Source: Paralichthys olivaceus (taxonomy: Eukaryota; Chordata; Actinopteri; Pleuronectiformes; Paralichthyidae). From it: a stretch of DNA of 64,000 nucleotides. The notes under the pieces are model-generated. The model was not told the DNA's origin. It worked only from the letters and a program-made list of their open reading frames with translations, and did no database searches. The position numbers were made by a program, and so were the translations under genes. Position 1 is the first letter of the stretch; each line of letters begins with the position of its first letter. The stretch lies in NCBI RefSeq assembly GCF_024713975.1, contig NC_091108.1, forward strand, positions 1,284,501 through 1,348,500. Reading direction: 5' to 3'. This document shows, piece by piece, positions 46,515-57,644 of this stretch.

Positions 46515-48182
46515 CTATTTGAGTTTACACAACTCAGCTGAGGATCCATAATTAAAAACCCCAACTCCAGCATAGAGAGGCTGAGTGAATGTGGTCTGGA
46601 CTCTGTGGAGGAGAGTCATGGTGTCAGAGACTCTGTAGAAGGACAGAACACCTGCACTGTGATCCAGGTACACTCCTACTCTGGAGGACGGAGGACCTGA
46701 GACTGGAGTCTGGATGCTGTTGTGATAAAAGATATAAATGTTTCCATCATGATATAATGACCAAGATTTATCATTGGATCCAAATAGACATTCATGTGAC
46801 CCCCCTGCTCTGTTGATATTCTTGTATGTGACTGCTACAGTAACTCCTCCTCTTCTCTCCACCTCCCAGTAACAACGTCCAGTCAGACTCTCTCTACTCA
46901 GGACCTGAGACCAACCAGTGAATCTGTCTGGATGATCAGAATAAAACTGTTCTTCACTCATTAATGTCACTTTTCTGTTTCCCTCAGATAATAACAGTTC
47001 TTTGTGTGCTGTGTTTGGATCCAGTGTGATTTGCTGTGAATATTTGAAGAAGTCAGCTCTGGTCTTGGGCTCTGGTTGTGGCAGTAAAACATCCACTCGA
47101 GACACAATCTGTAAAATCTTTGTCTCTGTCTCACTCAGAATGTCCTGTAGTCGACCTCTGACCTGTGACACAGCTGCTGTCACGTCCTCAAAGTTCCTCA
47201 GAGGACGGATCCTGATGCTGGATGAGTGTGTAGATTCACTGAGTGACAGTGAGGGGTAGTTGAGTAGAAACTGGATGTGATCCTCTGTGTGTGAGAGCTG
47301 CTTCAGTTCATCGTCTCTCCTCTTCAGCTCAGTGATCTCCTGCTCCAGTTTCTCCTGAAGCTCTTTGACTCGACTCACTTCAGTTTCCTGCTGGGATCTG
47401 ATCTGCTGCTTCACATCAGAGCTTCTTTTCTCCAGCAGACGGATCAGCTCAGTGAAGATCTTCTCACTGTCCTCCACTGCTTTATCAGCAGAGCGGTTGA
47501 CGGCCTCCTCCTCCTGTTGAAGCAGCTTCACATCTTTCTCTCTGTCCTGGAGTCTCTGCTGGATCGTTTGTCTCCTCGGCCCGAGCTCTCTCTGCCTCTC
47601 AGTCATTTCTGCTGCAGCTGTGACTGTGTCGTGGTCTTTATGTTGATCCACAGAGCAGAGATAACAGATACACTGCTGATCAGTGCGGCAGAACATCTTC
47701 ATCACCTCATCGTGACGAGAGCAGATGTTCTCCTGGAGCTTCTCGGAGGGCTCCACCAGCTTGTGCTTCTTAAATGGAGGTGACTGAAAATGAGGCTGGA
47801 GGTGTTTTTCACAATAAGAGGCCAAACAAACCAAACAGGACTTGAGAGCTTTCAGTTTTCTCCCAGTGCAGACGTCACAGGCCACATCTTCAGGTCCAGC
47901 ATAGCAGTGATCAGCAGGAGCAGCTTGGAGTCCAGTCTTCTTCAGCTCCTCCACGAAATCAGCTAACATGGTGCTTTTCACCAGGACAGGCCTCAGTGCG
48001 AAGATCTCTCTACACTGAGGACAGCTGTAGATTCCTCTCTGATCCTCATTGTCCCAGTGGGTTTTAATACAGCTCATACAGTAGCTGTGTCCACAGCCAA
48101 TAGTCACTGGATCCTTCAGTAGATCCAGACAGATCGAACAAGAGAATCTTTCTCCGTCCAGTTGATTTTCTTGCTGCGCCAT
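46515..48182 (-). CDS. TRIM E3 ligase, array copy 5, intronless
   Basis: 555 codons, uninterrupted. The linker combines EIFALRPVLVK with STMLADFVEELK; B-box 1 CDVC...CLVC; AAAEMTERQ as in copy 1. SPRY is its own type: AHKELLLSEG and MSEEQFYSDHPDRFTGWSQV (near copy 1), then SHECLFGSNDKSWSLYHDGN and GVFNYGSSAELC. It also has QIVSRVDVLL and FYRVSDTMTL, not seen in the others. Zinc ligands intact. Probable poly(A) signal 46062-46067. Confidence 0.95.
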   Translation of the reverse strand: MAQQENQLDGERFSCSICLDLLKDPVTIGCGHSYCMSCIKTHWDNEDQRGIYSCPQCREIFALRPVLVKSTMLADFVEELKKTGLQAAPADHCYAGPEDVACDVCTGRKLKALKSCLVCLASYCEKHLQPHFQSPPFKKHKLVEPSEKLQENICSRHDEVMKMFCRTDQQCICYLCSVDQHKDHDTVTAAAEMTERQRELGPRRQTIQQRLQDREKDVKLLQQEEEAVNRSADKAVEDSEKIFTELIRLLEKRSSDVKQQIRSQQETEVSRVKELQEKLEQEITELKRRDDELKQLSHTEDHIQFLLNYPSLSLSESTHSSSIRIRPLRNFEDVTAAVSQVRGRLQDILSETETKILQIVSRVDVLLPQPEPKTRADFFKYSQQITLDPNTAHKELLLSEGNRKVTLMSEEQFYSDHPDRFTGWSQVLSRESLTGRCYWEVERRGGVTVAVTYKNINRAGGSHECLFGSNDKSWSLYHDGNIYIFYHNSIQTPVSGPPSSRVGVYLDHSAGVLSFYRVSDTMTLLHRVQTTFTQPLYAGVGVFNYGSSAELCKLK

Positions 48183-48211
48183 TTCACCTGCTGCCAGTGA
48201 CTGTAGAATAG

Positions 48212-48221
48212 TTTCACTTCC
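48212..48221 (-). promoter_or_regulatory. EICE-like site upstream of TRIM copy 5
   Basis: GGAAGTGAAACT on the gene's strand, 30 bp before the ATG. Confidence 0.45.
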
Positions 48222-49171
48222 TGTGAACAGAAACAGAGTCTCTGCTCCTCCCCCTCTGGTTCATTCCTGCAGTGACTCATCTCCCACAGTTCACGTCTTG
48301 TTCACTGATTCTTACACTGACACGTCTGTGACGGGAGGAGACAAAGAAATATCCTGACTGGGAGGAGCTGGTTGTGTTTGAGAGCAGGAAGAAGTTTTAC
48401 TACATTTCTCTACCATGAGCTGTTTGGGAGTTTTTTATCTGTGTCATCACATTTAAAAGTGAATGTTTGCACAGGGAGCTGTCACATTCAGCTCACAACA
48501 GCACAGGTTGGAACATTATTCACGTTTCAAAGTTTCCAGAAAGTCAATAAAGTTTTTAAGTGGAATAAAAACAAACTTACAAAGTGCTTCACACATGAAA
48601 AACACAAGTACAAATACATGGAAACCCACTAATGGGAGAGTAAAAGTATAAAAACTCTACAGGTGACAGAAATGTAATCATGAACAACCTTTACAGTAAT
48701 ACTATCAGGGTACGATGACGCCCAACTCACAAACCAACCAAAATACCTCAACCCAACCCATAACCTAGCAAACCAACAGACTGACAAGTCACAGACCACA
48801 AATCAACCAACAACCCAACAACTAACCAAAAAACAATCCACAACCCAACCAACTGACCAAACCAAACAACAGACCAACAAACCACAACCCAACTTACAGC
48901 CCAACCAACAAACCCACCGACAAACCCAGAACCCAACTCATCAGCTGCAGTGAGGAAATATATGGACAAAGTAGAACTGGGTGTGTACGAAGACGGAGGT
49001 TTATCAGGCTTTTCCACATTCCAGTAAGAGAAGCAGCACTTTACAAAAAAGACTTGGTTCAACTACTTTGGGTTTGTTGACGACTTTGTTCCTTTAGTTT
49101 TAGTGACATTTGAAAACAGAGACAAACTGTCATGTGAGAGAAGAGCCTCCTACAGAGGCTGGATTTGTATA

Positions 49172-50444
49172 TGTAGCCCCCTCACTCAATTCCTATGTTG
49201 TAACACAACCCTTGTGATTACACACTCTGTACTTTAAACACCTGTTTTGCATGGAGAGGAAAAGGGGATGGCGACAAATATAAACTGGGAGTTGTGCACA
49301 AAAATATGATTCAAAATCAAGGTGCAAAGAGGCCCAGTTAGCTTATAATATAGCTAAACTGTGTGTGGGAGCTTTAACTCCCATGCTTCACACTTACTCA
49401 ACTATAGCTCCTGACTGTTCCACATGAATCACATTATCCTACAATGAAATGGCTTACATAACTGTTAAACATGGATCACCCTCAAACACACAGATGGATT
49501 GCAAAAAATATCACAGCATTTATTTCAAACCCCCAAACAAATAAAATAAGCAATTAAAAAGAAATAATACCCGGGATTTTCTAACTCAGTCTATGGTACC
49601 ATGTTCGTTGGCGCGCTGTTGGAGCTCATGTGTAACCCTCCGGTGGAGAATTGTTCGTAAACCCCCGATCCCGCAGCGAGCAGAAGGAAGAAGAAACGCT
49701 CTGTCCACGTGCACCAAGTCCCTGGCGGCAAGTCCTGAGCACCTGTACTGCAGCAGCATGAGCGGCAATGTCCGAAGCACACTAACATTAAAAGTCAAGA
49801 CCTCAAATGAATACACTGTTAGAAAACCAGAAATGTGCGTAACTTTAGCGTCCACAACCTCAATACTCACGCAGACACTTGGGAATAAACCCAGGCTTCC
49901 CACGTGCAGCCTGACGCAGGCCTCCTCCGATCCTGTGAAGACGCACGCTAGTCAGCTGACGCGGTTCCACGTGCTAACAGTAACAGCTAATTTAGCAACA
50001 ACACTCAGTCAAACGTCTCCCAACACGACTCACACTGCGGCTGGTTGAGGTTCCACAGAGTCTGGGTCTTAATTCTTATTAATACTGTATTTACAAAGAG
50101 TAACAGGAACGTAGAGCAGCTACCATCCTCTCTCTCTGTCCTCGTGCTTCTTCACGCTCTGTCTCGTCTTGTCTGAACTAAGTCCTATCCTACCCTAACT
50201 TGATTGATTGACACCTGTCTATCAAATAAAACTAACTGAAAACGGACATGAGAAGTTCAAGGTCTGTTCTTGATGTGGGATATTTGAACATCTTAACAAC
50301 AATACACAGATTCCCATATTGATGCAGAAATTAAACCGCATAAGTCATAAATGAGGTAGTATTTCACAAAATCAGCAGAAGGATAAACCTACATTACAGA
50401 TATCAAAGTACTACAGTGTGAACTAAAATCAGCAGGGCACTACA
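49172..50444. mobile_element. TG...CA element, probable solo LTR (third array copy)
   Basis: Same 1,273-bp length and insertion point as the two others. Here both flanks keep the TATA duplication (49168-49171 and 50445-50448), which makes the LTR-type insertion clearest. Confidence 0.65.
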
Positions 50445-51728
50445 TATATTTATCTAGAGCCATTCATTCCTTGGAAAATAGTTTGAACATGTTTAAATGG
50501 AATTCTCTCTGCATCATTTCACCTCTCAGTGATAATGACCGTCTGAGTTGCTCTGTGTTAGAAGTGGAACTCTGAGCTCCTGTCGGCTCTGGCACATCAC
50601 CACATGTTGGTTCATCTCCAAGTTGTGATGTGAAGGGAAGAGAGTGAGGAAATAAACGGAGAGAACAGAGCTGACTGTGTTTCAAAGTATGAAGAAGATG
50701 GAGGCTTATCAAGCTTCTTCACAGTCCGGTAAGAGGAGCAGCACTTTACGATGAAGACTAGATCACAACTTTGATTCGATGTTGGTTGTATAATACATGT
50801 TGACACGTTTGGGTTGTTGATGACTTTGTTCCTTTAACTTTAGTTCCATTGAACTTGTTCTTCGTTAAAACACTGAAGGACTAGATTGGTCCTCAGCAGA
50901 GCCCCTCCTCATCTGGAACTATGCATTGTTCAAAACATCGAACCGTTCACGTGATGAAACCGCCATTAAAATGTAAATCCTGGCTCCGCCCCCTTGAACC
51001 AACAAAATGCCAGAATTTTCTAAACAGTGATCAATAATATTTAAATGATTTATTAAGTAAGAACCTTTTGGATTTAGAGCTTTGAATGATGATTGAAGAA
51101 GCAGCAGGAGGAGAAGAGCAAGTCCGAGCACAAACGGGGAACGTTTGAGTACAAGTGCTGGGTCTTAAAGAGAGCATTATGACATTTGTTGTGAAATCAA
51201 TAAGTCTCGATCTGAAACTGAAAGACCACGCTCCGAAATAAAGAGAAGAGACAAATATATGAAACAACGTTATTCTTTATTCAAACCTTCAGTTTGTTCA
51301 CACGTTTCATCAGTAGAGTCGGTTCAATGACTCTTGATCTCATGGAAACATTCACTTCATCCACACAGTCAGTTTGTTTCACCTCCATCTCACAGGAGGA
51401 AAAGAAAAGAACAAATAATCAGCTCATTGATTATGATCAGGATCAATACAGGTTCTAAAACATCCCAGAAGCTTATTTCTACATTGATTCAGAAAACAAC
51501 AGCAACATTAGTTCTTTCAAACACATTCATGTCAGTGTCATTATAGATTCTGTCTTTACAAAGTGAGACTGAACATCTGGGATGAAGGAGGGCCAGTGTT
51601 TGATTGACAGCTGATCTCTGTGCGGAGCAGAAACGTCACCACGACGAACTTTGAGCAACAAACATGGAGACAAAAGAAGTTCAAGATTTAAACACAGAAT
51701 CTAAATCACTGCTTTTAAAGACTCCAGA

Positions 51729-53399
51729 CTATTTGAGTTTACACAACTCAGCTGTAGATCCATAATTATAAACCTCAACTGCAGCATAGAGAGGCTGAGT
51801 GAATGTGGTCTGGACTCTGTGGAGGAGAGTCATGGTGTCAGAGACGCTGTAGAAGGACAGAACACCTGCACTGTGATCCAGGTACACTCCTACTCTGGAG
51901 GACGGAGGACCTGAGACTGGAGTCTGGAAGATGTTGTGACAAAATTTATAAATGTTTCCATCACAATATAACCTCCAAGATTTATCATTGAATCCAAATC
52001 TACATTTATCTGACCTCCCTGCTCTGTTGATATTCTTGTATGTGACTGCTACACTAACTCCTCCTCTCTCCACCTCCACCTCCCAGTAACACCGTCCAGT
52101 CAGACTCTCTCTACTCAGGACCTGAGGCCAATCAATGAATCTGTCTGGATGATCAGGATAAAACTGTTCTTCACTCATTAATGTCACTTTTCTGTTTCCC
52201 TCAGATAATAACAGACGTTTGTAAGCTGTGTTTGGATCCAGTGTGATTTCCTGTGGATATTTGAAGAAGTCATCTCTGGTCTTGGGCTCTGGTTGTGGCA
52301 GTAAAACATCCACTTGAGACACAATCTGTAAAATCTTTGTCTCTGTCTCACTCAGAATGTCCTGTAGTCGACCTCTGACCTGTGACACAGCTGCTGTCAC
52401 GTCCTCAAAGTTCCTCAGAGGACGGATCCTGATGCTGGATGAGTGTGTAGATTCACTGAGTGACAGTGAGGGGTAGTTGAGTAGAAACTGGATGTGATCC
52501 TCTGTGTGTGAGAGCTGCTTCAGTTCATCGTCTCTCCTCTTCAGCTCAGTGATCTCCTGCTCCAGTTTCTCCTGAAGCTCTTTGACTCGACTCACTTCAG
52601 TTTCCTGCTGGGATCTGATCTGCTGCTTCACATCAGAGCTTCTTTTCTCCAGCAGACGGATCAGCTCAGTGAAGATCTTCTCACTGTCCTCCACTGCTTT
52701 ATCAGCAGAGCGGCTGACGGCCTCCTCCTCCCGTTGAAGCAGCTTCACATCTTTCTCTCTGTCCTGGAGTCTCTGCTGGATCGTTTGTCTCCTCGGCCCG
52801 AGCTCTCTCTGCCTCTCAGTCCTTTCTGCTGCAGCTGTGACTGTGTCGTGGTCTTTATGTTGATCCACAGAGCAGAGATAACAGATACACTGCTGATCAG
52901 TGCGGCAGAACATCTTCTTCACCTCATCGTGACGAGAGCAGATGTTCTCCTGGAGCTTCTCGGAGGGCTCCACCAGCTTGTGCTTCTTAAATGGAGGTGA
53001 CTGAAAATGAGGCTGGAGGTGTTTTTCACAATAAGAGGCCAAACAATCCAAACAGGACTTGAGAGCTTTGAGTTTTCTCCCAGTGCAGAAATCACAGGCC
53101 ACATCTTCAGGTCCAGCATAGCAGTGATCAGCAGGAGCAGCTTGGAGTCCAGTCTTCTTCAGCTCCTCCACTAAATCAGCTATCAGGATGCTTTTCACCA
53201 GGACAGGCCTCAGTGCGAAGATCTCTCTACACTGAGGACATCTGTAGATTCCTCTCTGATCCTCATTGTCCCAGTGGGTTTTAATACAGCTCATACAGTA
53301 GCTGTGTCCACAGCCAATAGTCACTGGATCCTTCAGTAGATCCAGACAGATCGAACAGCAGAACGTTTCCTGATCCAGCTGAACTCCTCTTTGAGCCAT
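51729..53399 (-). CDS. TRIM E3 ligase, array copy 6 (array edge), intronless
   Basis: 556 codons, uninterrupted, same domain order. The first 14 codons differ from all others (MAQRGVQLDQETFCCSICLD versus MAQQENQLDGERFSCSICLD), and so does the whole upstream flank. Repeat homology therefore ends just inside the start of this gene. MAQxGVQLDQExF is the N-terminus I associate with this TRIM family elsewhere in teleosts, so copy 6 may keep the older 5' end. SPRY: AYKRLLLSEG, PDRFIDWPQV, VEVERGGVSV, GNIYKFCHNIFQ and VEVYNYGSTAELC. Unique coiled-coil change LLQREEEAVSRS. Probable poly(A) signal 51276-51281. Confidence 0.95.
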   Translation of the reverse strand: MAQRGVQLDQETFCCSICLDLLKDPVTIGCGHSYCMSCIKTHWDNEDQRGIYRCPQCREIFALRPVLVKSILIADLVEELKKTGLQAAPADHCYAGPEDVACDFCTGRKLKALKSCLDCLASYCEKHLQPHFQSPPFKKHKLVEPSEKLQENICSRHDEVKKMFCRTDQQCICYLCSVDQHKDHDTVTAAAERTERQRELGPRRQTIQQRLQDREKDVKLLQREEEAVSRSADKAVEDSEKIFTELIRLLEKRSSDVKQQIRSQQETEVSRVKELQEKLEQEITELKRRDDELKQLSHTEDHIQFLLNYPSLSLSESTHSSSIRIRPLRNFEDVTAAVSQVRGRLQDILSETETKILQIVSQVDVLLPQPEPKTRDDFFKYPQEITLDPNTAYKRLLLSEGNRKVTLMSEEQFYPDHPDRFIDWPQVLSRESLTGRCYWEVEVERGGVSVAVTYKNINRAGRSDKCRFGFNDKSWRLYCDGNIYKFCHNIFQTPVSGPPSSRVGVYLDHSAGVLSFYSVSDTMTLLHRVQTTFTQPLYAAVEVYNYGSTAELCKLK

Positions 53400-53420
53400 T
53401 TCACCGCCCTGAAATGGATC

Positions 53421-53434
53421 AGTTTCCCTTTAAC
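53421..53434 (-). promoter_or_regulatory. ISRE-like site upstream of TRIM copy 6
   Basis: GTTAAAGGGAAACT on the gene's strand: one mismatch from GAAANNGAAACT, 21 bp before the ATG. It sits in a flank unrelated to those of copies 1-5. Confidence 0.4.
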
Positions 53435-54439
53435 TGACAAAAGTTGAATCAGGATCCAAACTGTGTTATTCTTGTTGCCTCTCAGCTCCTGAACTTCAGT
53501 TTGACTTATCTTCAAACAGCAGCTCGGTGAAGGGGCGGGAGCTAGTTAATATTTGGTCAAAGTCCTCCTCCTTTCAGTGAGTGAGTAACCTGGGTATATG
53601 AGAGAACTTTCAGTCAAAGAACAATATTCTTTATATTTGTTTCAGTCGAGCTTGTCTCTCATGCTGAGAGCACATCCAGAGTCAGAGGAGACGTGGAACA
53701 ACCCGGTCCACATCTTCCACTGGCATCTGCATGGTCACGCAGAGAATCTACCATCAGCTTATAATTCAACCACTCCACGTCTCCGTTATCACCTCTGTGG
53801 ATGCTCCTCATAAACTGTAAAGGTGTGACTCAGAGCTGACTGTCAGTTTTCCACTGTAATTAAGATTATTCTAGACGGACTTTGTTCTCTGCACCGGCTG
53901 CTCCTTGGATGATATCTTATCAGAGACGTCTGCAAGGAGGTGATAGGGAACAAATTAGTTTTGAAATTGAAAGAAATCCCTCAGACTCACAGAGCCAAAG
54001 CTCAGAGTCCAACCGAACACATGGAAGGTTTCCCTTTACGGATTCCAGGTCCTACAGTGTTCATGATTCAAGCATTTTCATATTCCTTTAAAAATATTCA
54101 GCATGACAACTTCACTTCCTGTTCATGTGTATCCCTGACGCCTGCGTAATCTCAGAGTTCCACGTCTCTGAGCTTCCCACAGTTCCTCCCTGCAGCCACT
54201 CGGTGCCGCCAGTGTCTCACGTTTCCTGTGAAGCTGCTCTCGGGGGCTTGGTTGGTTTAGTTTCCCACAGTCATGACGCAAAAAGTCAACATTCAACATC
54301 TCTTAACTTTTATCGTCCTACGTGAAACAAGCCCAGTAAATATTACGGCAAATCAGCCACTTTTGAATGTGGTAGAATCTGTATTGAAACACTTTTAATT
54401 ACACATTTAATTAATTTCAGTCATTTTCAAATGATGTGT

Positions 54440-54750
54440 CTTATAAACATTATAAAAAGTACTGACTTTTCTCCTGTATTAGCTTCACTACACTGGCTTC
54501 CTGTTACATATTCAATTGGGTTAAAACCCTCCTCCTCACCTACATACCTTAAAGGGCTCATAGTGCCATATCACCCCATTAGAGCACTGCGCTCTCAGAG
54601 TTCAGGTCCCTAAACTCCATAAAAGTCGAGTTATCAAGCTCCTCTCCGGTGGAATTATCTCTCAACTTTAGTTCTGGAGACAGACACCCTCTCTACGTTT
54701 AAGAGTCGGCATCAAACCTTCCTTTGTGATAAAGCTCTGCTGCTATAGGT
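54440..54750 (+). mobile_element. L2-type LINE fragment, 3' end of the reverse-transcriptase ORF
   Basis: Reads SPVLASLHWLPVTYSIGLK, then (after a deletion that removes the usual 'LLLTYKALNGLAP' segment) PTYLKGLIVPYHPIRALRSQ, and further on, in another frame, DTLSTFKSR and FLCDKAL. This is the C-terminal signature of fish L2/CR1-group LINEs. 5'-truncated and decayed. Confidence 0.8.
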
Positions 54751-54902
54751 CTAGAATGTCGGGGACACATGAAACATGGAGTTTCTCCAGAGGAGGTGTA
54801 CGTGCTAACGCAAATGTCCGAGTGAGAGCCTCCAGAGTTTCTGCAGGGGCCCCTCTCATGTGACTCTCTCTGAGGTCTGTGATTGAATCATAACAGCATT
54901 TT

Positions 54903-54914
54903 GAAACTGAAACT
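54903..54914 (+). promoter_or_regulatory. Perfect ISRE core about 1.5 kb upstream of TRIM copy 6
   Basis: GAAACTGAAACT matches GAAANNGAAACT exactly. Could be chance; its position at the 5' edge of the array makes it worth noting. Confidence 0.3.
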
Positions 54915-55607
54915 GAGCAGAAGATGGCTCCTGGACTTAAAACACCACAACCTGTTTCTGCATTCATTCCCTCTGGGTCACAGTTCATCTAAATCTGAAC
55001 ACAGAGATATGCTATGGGAGCGTCAGAGCTAGACAGACAGACTCTCCGGTACAGTAAAGCCGATCTCTCAGTCTGTCAGAATGGAAAAGACCAGAAAATA
55101 TTTAATCAGCAATTTGGTTTCAAATATTCATGAAATCTAATCAAGTTAATCACGGTTCATCGTTATTTCACAGCATAATGAACCCCCCCGCCTCTTCACT
55201 CAAGCATGACCAGGGTGGCTGACTGACCAAAGTGACGGATCAGAGAGAAGGCGGGCTACCTGTCTTCTGAATTGATTGAGTGATCACAGGTTCAATTCAT
55301 CGGGTGTGAAAACCACGACCTTGGTAAAACCGACCTCTGGGTTTTTCACTGTGCAGCTGCAGTTTGAGACGAGACGAGTGAAGAGTTCTGCAAAAACCTC
55401 AAGTCAACAAACTGACGTTGAACAGAAAATCCAGTTTTCTTTTTTTTTAATGATGAGACAAACTCTTCTTCTTTTCCTGCAACTGACTCAACTGAGACAA
55501 ACTTTGTTCTTTGAAACAACCGACGACTGACAGATTAGTAACTGAGCAGAATTACTGCCCAGTGGTCGTACGCCTCCGACAACCAGTGTTGACTTTAGTA
55601 CCAAAGA

Positions 55608-56248
55608 ATTCAAGTATCGATTCTAAAGTATTTAAGTATCTAGTAAAGTATTTACATATCAAGTATTTAAGCATCAAGTAAAGTATTTAAATATCAAGCA
55701 TTTAATTGAAGTATTTAGATATAAAATGTTGAAATACAAAGTATTTAAATAAAAATAATTTAAATATAAAGTATTTAAATATCAAGTATTTAGATATTAA
55801 GTATTTAAATAAAGTATTTAAATATAAAGTATTTAAATAGAGTTTTTAGATATAAAGTATTTAAGTATCAAGTAAAGTATTTAAATATCAAGTATTTAAG
55901 TGAAGTATTTAAATATTAAGTATTTAAATAAAGTATTTTAATATAAAGTATTTAAATATAAAGTATTTAAATAGTTTTTAGATATAAAGTATTTAAATAA
56001 AGTATTTAAATACAGTATTTTAATAAAAAGTATTAGTATTTAAATAGTTTTTAGATATAAAGTATCTAAATATATAGTATTTAGATACTTTATATTTAAA
56101 TACTTTACTTGATACTTAAATACTTTATATCTAAATATATAGTATTTAGATATAAAGTATTTAAGTATCAAGTAAAGTATTTAAATATAAAGTATTTAAG
56201 TATCAAGTAAAGTATTTAAATATAAAGTATTTAAATATAAAGTATTTA
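55608..56248. repeat. AT-rich minisatellite, about 640 bp
   Basis: Dozens of degenerate AAGTATTTAAATATA units (about 12-18 bp), mostly in one orientation with a short inverted stretch at about 56.08-56.14 kb. Confidence 0.9.
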
Positions 56249-56347
56249 TTCTAGGGTAAAAAAAGTTGTAGAATTTAGATGAAACAGATAATTTAACTTC
56301 AGTTCCTGTCAATCGATCCTCTCATCTCAATCTTACACACTGAACCT
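55608..56347. mobile_element. MITE copy largely replaced by minisatellite
   Basis: Right of the minisatellite, TAGGGTAAAAAAAGTTGTAG, ATTTAGATGAAAC and the end CTTACACACTGAACCT match one arm of the 24439-24810 MITE. The other arm was not found. Confidence 0.6.
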
Positions 56348-57644
56348 TCAAATGAAAAATAATCTCGTCTGAAGTAAGATTCTTTTCTGAAGAATCTATC
56401 TATCTAACTTTGATTGAAGATATTTGTTCATCGTAGTCGTATATTTCAGGTTATTAAACAGGCTCAGATATTTCGTTATCGACACAGAGCTCCTGTCTGA
56501 AAGTGTCCATGCTTTGCAGGAGTGTTTGGACAACTCATTATTTAGGCTCGACTCTGCACAGCCGGTCATGACTCCACTATAAAAGCAGAAGTGGACTGCT
56601 TCCAGAGGCGAGACGGACTTCAGCTCCAGGAGTCATGCAGCATCCACACAAGAGCTTCCATCATTTGTCATTTTTAATATAAATCTTTTCACCCTCACAC
56701 AAATTGCACATTTTTTTCTCCAAATGGACGCACAGTCAGCAGTGGACAACTTGACATCTTCCGTATACACTGTGAACTGGCTAAAAGAAGGAGAAACAAA
56801 AAGAATAAAATAAGAGACATCTAACTTGATCTTACCACCACTTTACTATGGCATGCATAGGTTTCAGACCTTACTCAGAAAGAGACAACAGACACTTGGT
56901 CTACATTTTCTAAACGATGCCGGGACTGCTGGCGACTCGGGGAAGAAAAGGAAAAAGTACAGAAAACGTTTGCTGTGCCGTGAGGACGACCGTCAACTCG
57001 GGTCCCCGGGGGAAAACAGACGGAGGGTTTGTCGAGCAAAACTTCGGCCTTCCTGTTTCCCTGCGAGCGGAAAGTTACGGCTGCGAAGTCGTATTTGGTG
57101 GTTGACTTTGTGAGTGTGGTAGCCACAGCGCAGTTGACAATACTGAAGCTTTTATTTCTCCATCAAGGATTTGAGCACTAAAGAGGCCAGAGGAGGCTCG
57201 GGTTAAAACTAAACCACGGCTCACCACCGAGGGATGATGGGTAGTCATGGTTGGTTGGAGACAGGTGAATTTGGGGCTTTTCATACCTGAACACTTTTAT
57301 ATTTCAGCAGCAGCTTTAGGGAATTACAACTCGACCGAAAAACTGCTGCCGGGGAGCAGCGTGTCGCCGAGGTTGACGGGGAGAAAATAACAACAGCGAC
57401 CGAGTCGGTTTATCACAAACGCCGAAAACCGAACGAGCTGCAAGTCTTTCACTGCCCAACGAGTGGAACTGAAATTACAATTCTTCCTGTTGCAAAGAAG
57501 AAATGACGGTATTCAACTGATGTTTCTGCAAGGACAGCGCCCCCTACAGTCATGTTGTGCAGGGTGAAGCTCTGGTTGTTTGAATTGTTGAATTATCTGT
57601 GTAGGAAGCTGCTGAATATATTGAACGTACTGTTGCTTCCACCA

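Larger units (their letters stand above)
48183..51728. other. Array spacer 5 (TRIM copies 5-6), with 1,273-bp insertion
   Basis: CCAAC-rich tract (about 48721-48944), inserted element at 49172-50444, second module, 3' flank of copy 6 with AATAAA on its strand at 51276-51281. No gene. Confidence 0.75.

Noticed and set aside
56826-57126. 95-codon basic open frame on the plus strand
   Set aside because: No family resemblance, no splice context and overlapping open frames on both strands; probably chance in a GC-richer patch.
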